Of a stretch of 64,000 bases of DNA, positions 54,858 to 64,000 are shown piece after piece; within the stretch, counting starts at the first letter, position 1, and every line of letters starts with the position of its first letter. The notes under the pieces were generated by a model. That model ran no database searches, was not told the DNA's origin, and was given only the letters and a program-made list of their open reading frames with translations. Origin of the DNA: Pegoplata infirma (Eukaryota > Arthropoda > Insecta > Diptera > Anthomyiidae). The stretch lies in the NCBI GenBank assembly GCA_963921195.1, contig OY992537.1:76886894-76950893 (forward strand), read 5' to 3'. Position numbers and translations under genes: made by a program.

Positions 54858-57774
54858 GGGGCATTCCATGCCAAATCACTCACTTTTAGGCCCGACCCCC
54901 TTCGATTAATTTTATTTTTGGATATGTTTTAGTACGTATTAAATGCAACTTGCAGCCAAATTTTCAGCCTTTTATACCAAGGTGGTGTTGAGTAATCAAT
55001 TTTTCAAAATGGCGATTTTTTCCAAAAAATTAAAAAATTTAAATTTTCAATCAATTTTGACCAGTAAAAAATATAGATATTTTAAAAAAAGTTGGACAAC
55101 GTTTTGTTGGTATTTAAATGTAGTTTTAGAAAAAAAATGTGAAAAAATTATTCGAAGTAATTATCACTTATTTTTTGACGTTTAAAAATTAAAATCGACT
55201 TTTTGAAAAAGTCCGAAACCTTCGATTTTTTTGTAAAAAACTATAAGAATTCTACTCTAAATTATGCAACTTTTAAGCCATAACTCGAGATGTGATCACA
55301 ATTCTTTCTATTTTTTTTTTTAATTTTTAAAATTGCACCTTTTATGTTTTGGCTCTGATTTATTTTATATGGAGCTCCAAAAAAAAAAAAAATGGTAGAT
55401 ACTGCCCTAACTTATCCTAAATATATTCATTTGGAGGTAAATATACGTTTCACAAAAATTTGGGACGATCGGACATGTGTAAGGCGCTTAGCATGGTCCT
55501 TGAAGTTTAAAAAACGGATTACAAGGAAAAATATGAATTTTTTTCTGTTTTCGCAATTTCTTTGGTATTTTAAGTTAAGTTTTAATTCAAGTGATTACAG
55601 AATTATGATGTGGAGTAAAATGCCTTTCTAATAAGGTACTAAAAACTAAAATCGGTTGAAAATCAGCCAAGTTATTACAACTTCCCCAGGCATCTAGCGT
55701 GTGCCATACCACTTGATTAAAAAATACGTGTACCTTTTTTTAAATTTATTGAAATTTTCTACTGTAATAACATTTTTTCATTATTCATGTTTCAGTGTAA
55801 TATTTTTTTGACTTTTCCAAATTTTAAAACAAAAAAAATATTTTTTTTTTTAAAATAGAGATTTCAAAAGGGTGTGGAAAATGCAGGCATTTTTAGCACT
55901 AATTTAAAAAATGTTAGCAAAACACAATATGAAAAATACTTGTCATCTAATAACATTTGAACTTGAAGAATAAAAAAATGTTATTACAGTAGAAAATTTC
56001 AATGAATTTCAAAAATCGGATTGTATTGATTAATCAAGTTGTCTGCCACACGTTAGATGCCTGGGGAAGTTGTAATAACTTGGCTGATTTTAAACCGATT
56101 TCGGTTTTTATGACCTTAATAGAGAGACATTTTACTCTACATTTTAATTCTGTAACCATTTGAATTCAAAATTAACTTAAAATACCAAAAAAATTAAGAA
56201 AACAGAAAAAAATGCATATTTTCCCTTGTAATCCGATTTTCAAACTTCAAAGCCGATGCAGCACGCCTTACCCATGTCCGATCATCATAAAATTTTCTGA
56301 GACGTATTTTTACACCCAAGTTAATATATCTAGGGGAAGTTACAGTCAATATTTACCAAATTATTTTTTTTGGAGCACCATATAAAATAAACCAGAGTCA
56401 AAAAAAAAAAAATGCAATTTTCAAAATTTGAATAAAAATAGAACGAATTACGATCACATCTCGAACTATGACTTAAAAGTTGCGTAATTTAGAGTAGAAT
56501 TTTTTGACATTTTTAAAAAAAAATCGAAGGTTTCGGACTTTTTCAAAAAGTCGATTTTAATTTTTATACGATAAAAAACAAGTGATAATTACTTCGAATA
56601 ATTTTTCATATTTTTTTTCTAAAACTACATTTAACTACACTCAAAAAAAAAAAACTGTAATGTTAGCAAAAAAAGCTTGTAAACCTACAAGAAAATTTGC
56701 TGATTTTGAACCCACAATTTTTTTGCTAAAGTTAGCAAAAATGTTTTGCTAATAATTAGTTAACTAAATTTTTATTTTTTTTTGACACATTTGAGGACCC
56801 CATTGGGTTCGGACCCGATAGGTCCAGACCCCGATTGGCCTAGACCTAGTTGGGTCCCTTAAAAATCTTCATAGTTTTTGATCCAAAATTTGTGTCCGTT
56901 TCGCTCTACCTTGCTTAGTTTTTGAGATACGTGATTATAGGGGACCACTGGGGTCTTGAGAAATAAAAAACTCGATAACTTCAAAAATATTACTCGAAGA
57001 GCTTTTGACTATTCTGCGGTCTTGTTCTACGTATTAAGAGCTACAAAAATGCTTTTGGACTTTTTGTTGTGTCGGCAATATTTACCGAGATATGAGCATT
57101 TTAAAATTTTCGGGAATGCTAACTTTTTTGGATCCAAAGTTAGGGCCCATTAGGGTCCACACATGTGAAGAGGACCCTCGAAAGTATGGAGATTCTAAGA
57201 ACCAAAAGTGCCCTCCATTTTGCTCTATCTGGCTTAGTTTCCGAGATAGAGCCATTTTAAGTTTTCTGAAAATAAAAAAAAATTTACCATTTATTTTTGC
57301 TAATGTTAGCAAAAAATCTTGTAAAAATGTTGTCAACTCAATTTCAAATCTTAGCAAAAGAAATTAGTTCAACGTTTGTTTAAAATTGCTAATGTGCTAA
57401 ATGAAGTTTACAAGAATTTTTTGCTAACATGCTAATCTCAACTAAAAATTTGCTAAAAGTTAGTTAACTAGCATTAGCAAAAAAAAATTAGTAAATCTAC
57501 TAACGTATTTTTTTGAGTGTACCAACAAAATGTTATCCATCTTTTTTTAATATATCTATATTTTTTACTGGTCAAAATTGATTGAAAATTAAAATTTTTT
57601 CATTTTTTGGAAAAAATCGCCATTTTGAAAAATTTATTACTCAACACCACCTTGGTATAAAAGGCTGAAAATTTGGCTGCAAGTTGCATTTAATACGTAC
57701 TAAAACATATCCAAAAATAAAATTAATCGAAGGGGGTCGGGCCAAAAAGTGAGTGATTTGGCATGGAATGCCCC
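54858..57774. mobile_element. 2.9-kb foldback, GGGGCATTCCATG ends (copy 2)
   Basis: Ends are GGGGCATTCCATGCCAAATC and its exact complement. Arms match for well over 1 kb: 54858-55640 against 57774-57525 and 56630-56090, once the MITE at 56638 is removed. The left arm then continues to 'CTTCCCCAGGCATCTAGCGT' (55681), mirrored by 'ACGTTAGATGCCTGGGGAAG' (56050). It shares its terminal 13 bp, but not its arms, with 41060-43337. ATATAT flanks both sides. No protein domain seen. Confidence 0.8.
56638..57519. mobile_element. Tc1/mariner-type MITE, reverse copy of 6732
   Basis: CACTCAAAA ... TTTTGAGTG with TA at 56636-56637 and 57520-57521. The empty site is visible in the opposite foldback arm (AAATACCAAC near 55117), which confirms TA duplication. 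The interior matches 6732-7574 in reverse. Confidence 0.88.
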
Positions 57775-57917
57775 ATATAATAACAATATATAATTTAATC
57801 AGAGCTTAAAAATAATTACATATTTTTTGAATGCAATTTGCAAATAGACTTCTACATTAAAGAAAACTTGTAAAATGACAAGGAAAATCGCAAAAAAATC
57901 ACAAGAATTCCTTAGAA

Positions 57918-58510
57918 ATATTTTGAGGATGTTTATTCTGGCTCGAGGTCATTATTTTCTTTACTAATTAAAACCATGATATTCTCATAGCATAATTTTC
58001 AATTGATTTTTTGTTTTAAATTTATTTATGTTTGTCATTTTTGCAAGACTTAATCGACACGTGTTTCGGAATTTGTCAGATTCCATTGTCAAGATTATTT
58101 AGAAACGATTTACTACAAAGTAGCAAACGAGTCTAATGACAAATCGTTTGTGCACAGACTAAAATATTAATACACATTCGACTCTATCCACAATGGGAAT
58201 TAGAAAGACGAAGAAATTGTACAATACTAGTAAGGCAACGATTGTCAATAACCAACAAAAATATTTAAAACATTTCTACATATGATAGTCCATTGGACTA
58301 CAATAATATGTTATTAGGGTTATTCATCACTATGGCGTGCCAACCATTATGTTCAAATTCTGATTCATTTTTATTAAACAATAAAAATTGTTTTATTCGA
58401 CCTTTAAGATATTATATTTATAGCCACAACAAACATCCTCAAATTAAAATATTTTAAAAGTCGAATAAAACAATTTTTATTGTTTAATAAAAATTAATCA
58501 GAATTTGAAC
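57918..58510 (-). mobile_element. Family-1 retrozyme-like element, near full length
   Basis: Minus strand: inverted B, a short A end, B, full-length C ('GTAGTCCATTGGACTATCAT', 'GGCAACGATTGTC' on the plus strand), hammerhead motif (58038-58096), A. It is collinear with 18933-19550. Its 5' side is interrupted by the MITE at 58515. Confidence 0.75.
58038..58096 (-). ncRNA. Hammerhead-ribozyme-like motif (family 1, third copy)
   Basis: Same inner stem I (AATC/GATT), TTGACAA core, GGAAT/ATTCC, GAAA, CACGTG and TC as 19447-19518. The outer stem is lost because GCAAAAA reads GAAACG beyond 58100. Confidence 0.58.
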
Positions 58511-58514
58511 ATAA

Positions 58515-59271
58515 CCCAGCAAAACTTAGATTACCAAATAAGGTATAAAATAAGGTATAGGATCTCTTATTTTATACATTGCTGCATTGATGATTTTAAC
58601 AGGCGATGAGACTCAAAGAAATGCATCCACATTATCACAAAGAATACCAGTAAGGTATAAAATAAGTCATAAATTTATAACGAAGAATACGAGTAAGGTG
58701 TAAAATATATGAAATTTTATAGGTTACGAGTAAGGTATATAATATAGCATACCAGAACGTAATATATAAGGTGTTACGAGTAGTGAAAAAGTAATAGTGT
58801 ATTAAATTTACTCACGTGATTGTAAGTGAGTGTAAGTAGATAAAATATGCTCGTGAGTGTGTGTCGTTAGAAATTTCTTGTCGTGAGCCCATCTCTAGTT
58901 TAAACTTATGCATTTTTTTATAAAATAATTATTTTTTATGTTATTGTAATGCATTATGTTATGTTATTGTAATGCATTATGCATCCAATTATAAATAATG
59001 CATTATTTCAAACTTTCAAATAATACATAATGTAACCAAATATAAGTCATCCATGATTTAATGCTTAGAAATAATAAATATGAAAGACATTTTTTCAAAT
59101 AATCATGCATTACGTAGCAAATTATTAGTAATGCATTAATTTTCACTTGAAAATAATACGTTGTGGAACAAATGTTTGGTAAGACATCCTTAAATAATGC
59201 TACAAATAAGGTTTATACATTACCTGGTTATGTGTTATATAATCACTACCCATTACCAAAGTTTTGCTGGG
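58515..59271. mobile_element. MITE, CCCAGCAAAACTT ends (copy 2)
   Basis: Collinear with 42089-42817. It carries the same captured GTGAGTGA-type end (58808-58897), plus a small ATGTTATTGTAATGCATT duplication near 58936-58980. Inserted in the family-1 element, just after GAATTTGAACATA. Confidence 0.75.
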
Positions 59272-60429
59272 TAGGAAAGAGTTTTCAGAGAGTTATATTT
59301 ATACATAATTTTTTTTTATCCTCCATGACGTTAGGGTTATGACTTTTTGATTTTTTTTTCCAAATACCAAATTTTACATGCCGCATTCAAAATGGCCATT
59401 ACAACTGCTAAAAATCGCAATTTTACTTTTTAAAGAATTAACTCTTTCTAAGCTCTGATTAAAATAATATTTCCTCGTATTATGTTGGTTCCCACAATCA
59501 TTTCTACAGCTACTTTTACTGATGTTGACATTATTTTTGAGAAAATTCAACGATTTACAAAATGTGTAAAGCTACAAATATGTGTAAACATCTATCCCTC
59601 GAAATTCACACCACATGTTGCGAAAAAAGGGTCCAGTTATAATAAGACACAACAAGATAACCTCTCAAATTATGTAACACAAATACATATATTGCCATAT
59701 GCTCCTTAGATTCGGTTTTTATATACCCTGTAAAACAAGAATTTGGTTTAAATGTGTAAGTTAGAAAACATTTTTTTTTTATACTTATGCAAAAACATTT
59801 TATTTTACCCATAGTGATGGTTCTCTTTTTTTTATATTTAGAAAAGTAGGATTTTCGTAAAGCAGCTTTAATTTTAGCTAATTTTATTCAGTCAACAAAA
59901 AAGAACGTTAAAAAACTGTATACATTGTTATAAAAATAAAAAATAAAATATTTGGAGAGGAAATAGCAGTTGAATAACAAAAGTTTTTTTTTTATTTTTT
60001 TTTCTCAAAATTCACATCATGTAATTTAAACATAACGACAAAACAAACGAATTGAATTTAAATTATGCAAATGTTTGTAAATTACTCAAAAAATATATTA
60101 TGCAAAAAAAAAAAAAGTTACAATGTATTTATTTACTCTGAGGGGTTTTTGAAAATTTAAAAAAAGGATATGCTAAAAATGGATGCTAATAATTTTATGT
60201 TAAAATTTAAGATATTATTTGAATTTTGGTGAAATTTTTAGTTGTTTTCGAAGTTAAAAAAAATAGTGAAATATTAAAATTCTAATATTACACCGTCCGA
60301 CAGCCAATATTAAACATGAACCGGATGATAACTGAAGTTACACCGAGTTTGGACCATGTGATAAATTTTCTAAATTAAACAGACTCAGACTTCTTCTTAT
60401 CCCCTGAGTCCAAGTGAATGACTTTGATT
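59272..60429. other. Gene-free AT-rich stretch
   Basis: No gene recognised. 'CACCGTCCGACAGCCAATAT' followed by 'TTAAACATGAACCGGAT' (60292) resembles 'CACCATCCGACAGCTAATGT' at 18432, a small shared repeat. Confidence 0.35.
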
Positions 60430-60884
60430 TAAAGATGGGCACATGAATGGATTTTGACCCACACTCACTCACTCACGCTCACGCAAACATAATCGAATCA
60501 CGCGAGCAGGAAAAAATGCTTACGCTCACGCGTGACTAATGCTGAATTCAATCACGCTCACGCGTGAAACAGGAAAGCTTTACTCACGTTATTGCATTTT
60601 CTTACCAAAAAAATAAAAATGCAAAAAATATTGTTTTGGATAGAAAAGACAAAAAGGCAATAAAAAATTGTAAAATCAAGTCACGCAAACTCTCGAAAAA
60701 TAATGAATCACTTACTACTCACTCACGCTAAAAATGAATTAGTCACTAATCATTCACGCAAAAATTCGGCTCACTTACTAATCACTCACGCAGATTTTTT
60801 TTAACTCACTCATAATCACGTGATTAAAATGAAAATCACTCACACGTGAATCACGCACAATCACGCGTCAAGCAACCATCTCTA
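60430..60884. mobile_element. GTGAGTGA-type hAT-like MITE (simple copy)
   Basis: The left end TAAAGATGGGCACATGAA and right end CCATCTCTA are flanked by CTTTGATT (60422-60429) and CTTTGAAA (60885-60892), a 6-of-8 match. The whole interior is CACTCACGC/GCGTGAGTG sequence, an inverted arrangement relative to 39665-39845. Confidence 0.7.
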
Positions 60885-60954
60885 CTTTGAAATTCTAGAA
60901 TATAAATGTTTTATTTGTTAAACAAAAAATACAAAGAAGATGTACACTCAGAAA

Positions 60955-62847
60955 ATTATGTAAGTTACTACATGTTAGTTGTTTGTATATTTTACAGTAG
61001 TTAGTTCTTATCAACTACAAAGTCAGTAGTTTTTGTATGAAAAATATCAAACAACTATTTCTGTTAGTTATTTTAAGTCGTTTTTTTGAACTACTAACAA
61101 AAAAGTACTGTAATGTAGTAACAGTTATTTAAAGTACACGCAAAAAAAAAATCTGTGTCAGATTGAGCAATCCTACTTGGTAAAACTTTTTTCATACCAA
61201 AAAAAAATTTTACCAAATTTTTGCTAAAATTATGCTTGTCGATGTTAAAGTAACATAATTAGTTTTTTATGTAAAATAACCAAGTAGCTTGCACAATAAC
61301 GCAAATTACTTGCACAAAAATTTATCGAAAGAAAACAACAAAAAAAAAAAAAACAAATACAGACCGCCATTTTCATTTTGTATTTTTGTGTGCGTTCTTC
61401 GTTTATTTTTTTTTGTTATAAAAACATAAAAAGGAAATTGATAAATAAAATTAAAATAAATTAATAAATAAAAATAAATAATTAGTTTTTTAAAAGATAA
61501 ATAAATGTAAGATAAAAAAATGCTAAAGTTAATTTTGCTGTCATAACTTAAAACACCATTCATTTAGCAAAACTGAGCAAAACCAATGAAGTCCCAGACG
61601 TTTGTTTCAATGAATTACAAATGGAATGATAATGTGAGTATACCCCTATTCCTAAGACACCAATAAGGTTTAATAGATTTTTAGTTAAAAATTAGTGTTT
61701 GGTAATAATTTTCTATTTTTACAGGGTACTGCTAAATAAATTTTTGAAGCTATGGTGAATCCTTCACTACAATAAAGAGCGTGGGCACCAGTCCTCCCTT
61801 TAGTTATAAAATTAAAACCTAAAAACTCATTTATATAGCAAAGCCAATGGAGTCCAGACCTGTTTTGATGAGTTACAAATGGAATCACAAAGTAAGCGTT
61901 CCTCCTAACCAAAAGACGAATGGGGTTTACTAGTTTTTTAAATTAAAAATTTATGTTTTGTAATAATTTTCTATTTTTACAGGATGCTTTTAAATAAAGT
62001 CGTGAAGCTATAGCGGATCCTTCACTTCAAGAAAAAGCGTAGGCAGCCGTCACTGGAGAAAATTGTACATAAAGGGTCAGTTGGTCGGTGGTAAATAAAA
62101 TCCTACACAACATTTATTATATTAATATGGATTTATTCTGTGAAAATTTTAAATTCAACAAATATACAAATTTTTACAAAAATTTTATAGAAAATTTACT
62201 TTAGCATAAATGTGGTAATTTTTAGCATTATTTTTAGTCACCTTTTCTAATAATTTTGGTATATTTCACCATATTTCTTTTGGCATATTTTACCAAGTTT
62301 TTGCTTAAATAGCATTAGCATTTTCTTCAAAATTTTTTACATAAGTGTTTTGGATAAATTATGAAAACTACTTCGTCGGTTGTAGTTTTAGCATATTCTT
62401 GGTAAAATTATGCCAGATTTTTGCTCACTCCGACACAGATTTTTTTTTGCGTGTTGTTAATTTTATTTTTTTTATCTCTGAAAATTTTTCAAAGTTTTTT
62501 TTTCCAAAAAATAAAAATTCAATATTCGTTTTTTGTTTTTATTTTTCACAATTTTGTTAAAAAAACAAAAAAAAAAAATTGGAAAAAATTTGGTCTTCAA
62601 TTTTTTTCTGAAAAATTTTTTGAAAAAAAAAATTATATACTGATTATTTTATTTTTACTACATTTTAGTTGTTTAGACTACAAATGTAAGTAGTTTTTAC
62701 TACATAAGTCAGTTGTTTTTTGTCAGTCAAAATAACTAACATTGTTAGTTGATTTAACTGAAAAAGTAGTTGACCCCAAAACAACTTACAAAGTAGTTAT
62801 TTTAACTGACATTTTCAGTTGATTTTACTAACATAATTTTTTGAGTG
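60955..62847. mobile_element. Tc1-type MITE (CACTCAGAAAA ends) with nested element
   Basis: CACTCAGAAAATTATGTAAG at the left and CATAATTTTTTGAGTG at the right, with TA on both sides (60953-60954 and 62848-62849). The own arms carry 'TAGTTGTTT'/'CAGTTGATTT' motifs. It is interrupted by the element at 61138. Confidence 0.75.
61138..62452. mobile_element. Element with ACGCAAAAAAAAATCTGTGTC ends
   Basis: Left ACGCAAAAAAAAAATCTGTG and right CACAGATTTTTTTTTGCGT are inverted. Inside, 61605-61800 and 61848-62060 are a ~243-bp tandem duplication ('GAATTACAAATGGAATGA', 'TTCTATTTTTACAGG', 'TCCTTCACT'). 'AATGGAATGATAATGTGAGTATAC' hints at a DINE-like source. Confidence 0.65.
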
Positions 62848-64000
62848 TAAGAATTGTGATTTTTATAGTTTTTTCTAGTACTTCAAGAGGGGCATTTTTT
62901 TAACGAGTTTTCCCTTTTAAGAACTTAACCTTCCTAGGACAATAATAAATATGAGTAAAAACATGTCAAGTCAACCGAAAAAAGGAACATTTTTTACCGC
63001 ATCCCTTTCGAATTGAATCAAAGTTGAAGTATATTTTGTCATTTACAAAAAAAATTATAGTTCTAAATTTTGGACTTGTGGTGGTTTTTCTTCCCGAGAT
63101 ATGGGGTCTTTAAAATTGGGAAAATCGTACATATTTGACAAAAGTGTTCTGAGATGAATGACGTTATCTCAAAAAATAATCAAGGTACAGGTAACGAAAA
63201 TGCCTTTAAAACGGCATGCACCATGATTTTTTTGGAAACTTTAAAAGGTCATTGTTTCGACCATAATTTTTGAAAGTCTGTATCTTTAAAAACGACAGAT
63301 GCGCTATGAAGCCATTTAGTCATTCACTTCTACAGTTTTATTAAATTCCAAAAACTCGCGATTTTATTCGCGAATTCCATTTTTTATAAGTCATAAAAAA
63401 TTTAAAAAGTGGTGTAGTTTGAAGAGCTACAACTTCTTAAGTAAATATCAGATTTTTATAATCGAAATTGAAATTAAAAGCTAAAGTCCTCTACTTTAAA
63501 CATAAAAGTTAAAAAAAAATTGTGTCATTAAAGATGCATTCTAAATGCAAATGCATTTTTGGTGTGAATTTTCGTCCACATATTATTAAAGTACAAAATT
63601 TTTACTAACAAAGTCAGTCATCATTTTCATGGGACACAAAGGTCTTTTATTTTTAATATATATTTTTTTTTAAATTTTGCTAATTTTTTACCATACAAAA
63701 ATGAAAAAATTATAGATTTTGTTTGTTTTTTTTTAATTTTGTAAATAATTGTTTTCAAAATGCTTTTTCAATGAATTTTTGAAGAGCCACAACCTCTTAA
63801 GAAAATATCGGATTTCTATAATCAAAATTGAAATAGAAAGCTAGAATCTTCTACTTTAAACCTTAAGGTTCACAAAAAATGTCTCAACATAAAAATTAAT
63901 TTTAAATGCAAATGAAAATTTTTAATTTTTAATTAAAAGGATTTTTTTATTGGGGGAAAAAGTTCCCCCTTTATGAACTAAACCAACCTCTGAGAAAACG
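62848..64000. repeat. Gene-free; dispersed 'GAAGAGCTACAACTTC' repeats
   Basis: Positions 63330-63580 and 63780-63900 are copies of the repeat at 18030 and 43640. The final bases (63955-64000, 'AAAAGTTCCCCCTTTATGAAC') resemble a DINE-like segment (21550). No gene recognised. Confidence 0.5.

Overview
The window looks like intergenic or intronic heterochromatin-like DNA from an insect, most likely a higher (calyptrate-type) fly. The evidence is extreme A+T richness, DINE-1/INE-1-like (Helitron-related) repeats with the usual 'TATACCCTCC ... GGAGGGTATA' ends and a GGACGGACGGAC microsatellite, LOA-like and jockey/CR1-like non-LTR remnants, Penelope-like elements (PLEs), and dense nested MITEs. 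I recognise no complete host gene, rRNA or CRISPR array, and no convincing intact tRNA. The species call is inference.

Layout. 0-8 kb: small palindromic MITEs, a copy of a ~0.9 kb dispersed repeat, an AT-rich minisatellite with a 264-bp tandem duplication, and a Tc1/mariner-type MITE. 8.3-16.2 kb: a PLE with an uninterrupted RT + GIY-YIG ORF (8765-10378, plus strand) faces the 3' end of a second, different PLE (11207-11713, minus strand). Each has a hammerhead-ribozyme-like core about 200-270 bp downstream of its stop. The interval is bounded by inverted copies of another repeat, family 1. 16-24 kb: tandem duplications, a family-1 element with its own hammerhead motif (18933-19640), and DINE-like elements. 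24.4-27 kb: a decayed LOA-like RT/RNase H retrotransposon. 28-33 kb: foldbacks, a Mutator-like element with a perfect 9-bp target duplication, and minisatellites. 33-35.3 kb: a family-3 unit lying between two almost identical hammerhead motifs 892 bp apart, carrying a Harbinger-type MITE, followed by a hAT-type MITE. 35-48 kb: deeply nested MITEs (five levels at 39.6-43.6 kb), a GC-richer stretch with weak exon-like character at 45.7-47.0 kb, and a family-2 hammerhead element (47.46-48.17 kb). 48-64 kb: DINE-like copies, a 5'-truncated jockey/CR1-like 3' end with a 30-A tail, a TATCGATA minisatellite, a 2.9-kb foldback, another family-1 element, and hAT-, Tc1- and other MITE-type elements.

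The most interesting signal is a set of hammerhead-like motifs belonging to five distinct sequence groups: two PLE 3' regions and three non-coding repeat families. They share one architecture: stem I (in most, a short inner helix, an internal loop and an outer helix), a CUGANGA-type core, a short stem II, GAAA, then a loopless self-complementary helix III and a UH cleavage site. This resembles metazoan retrozyme-like, PLE-dependent non-autonomous elements. One family and one PLE carry a paired C3-to-U and G8-to-A change that keeps the 3-8 base pair. The assignments come from reading the sequence by eye; no folding program or database search was run.
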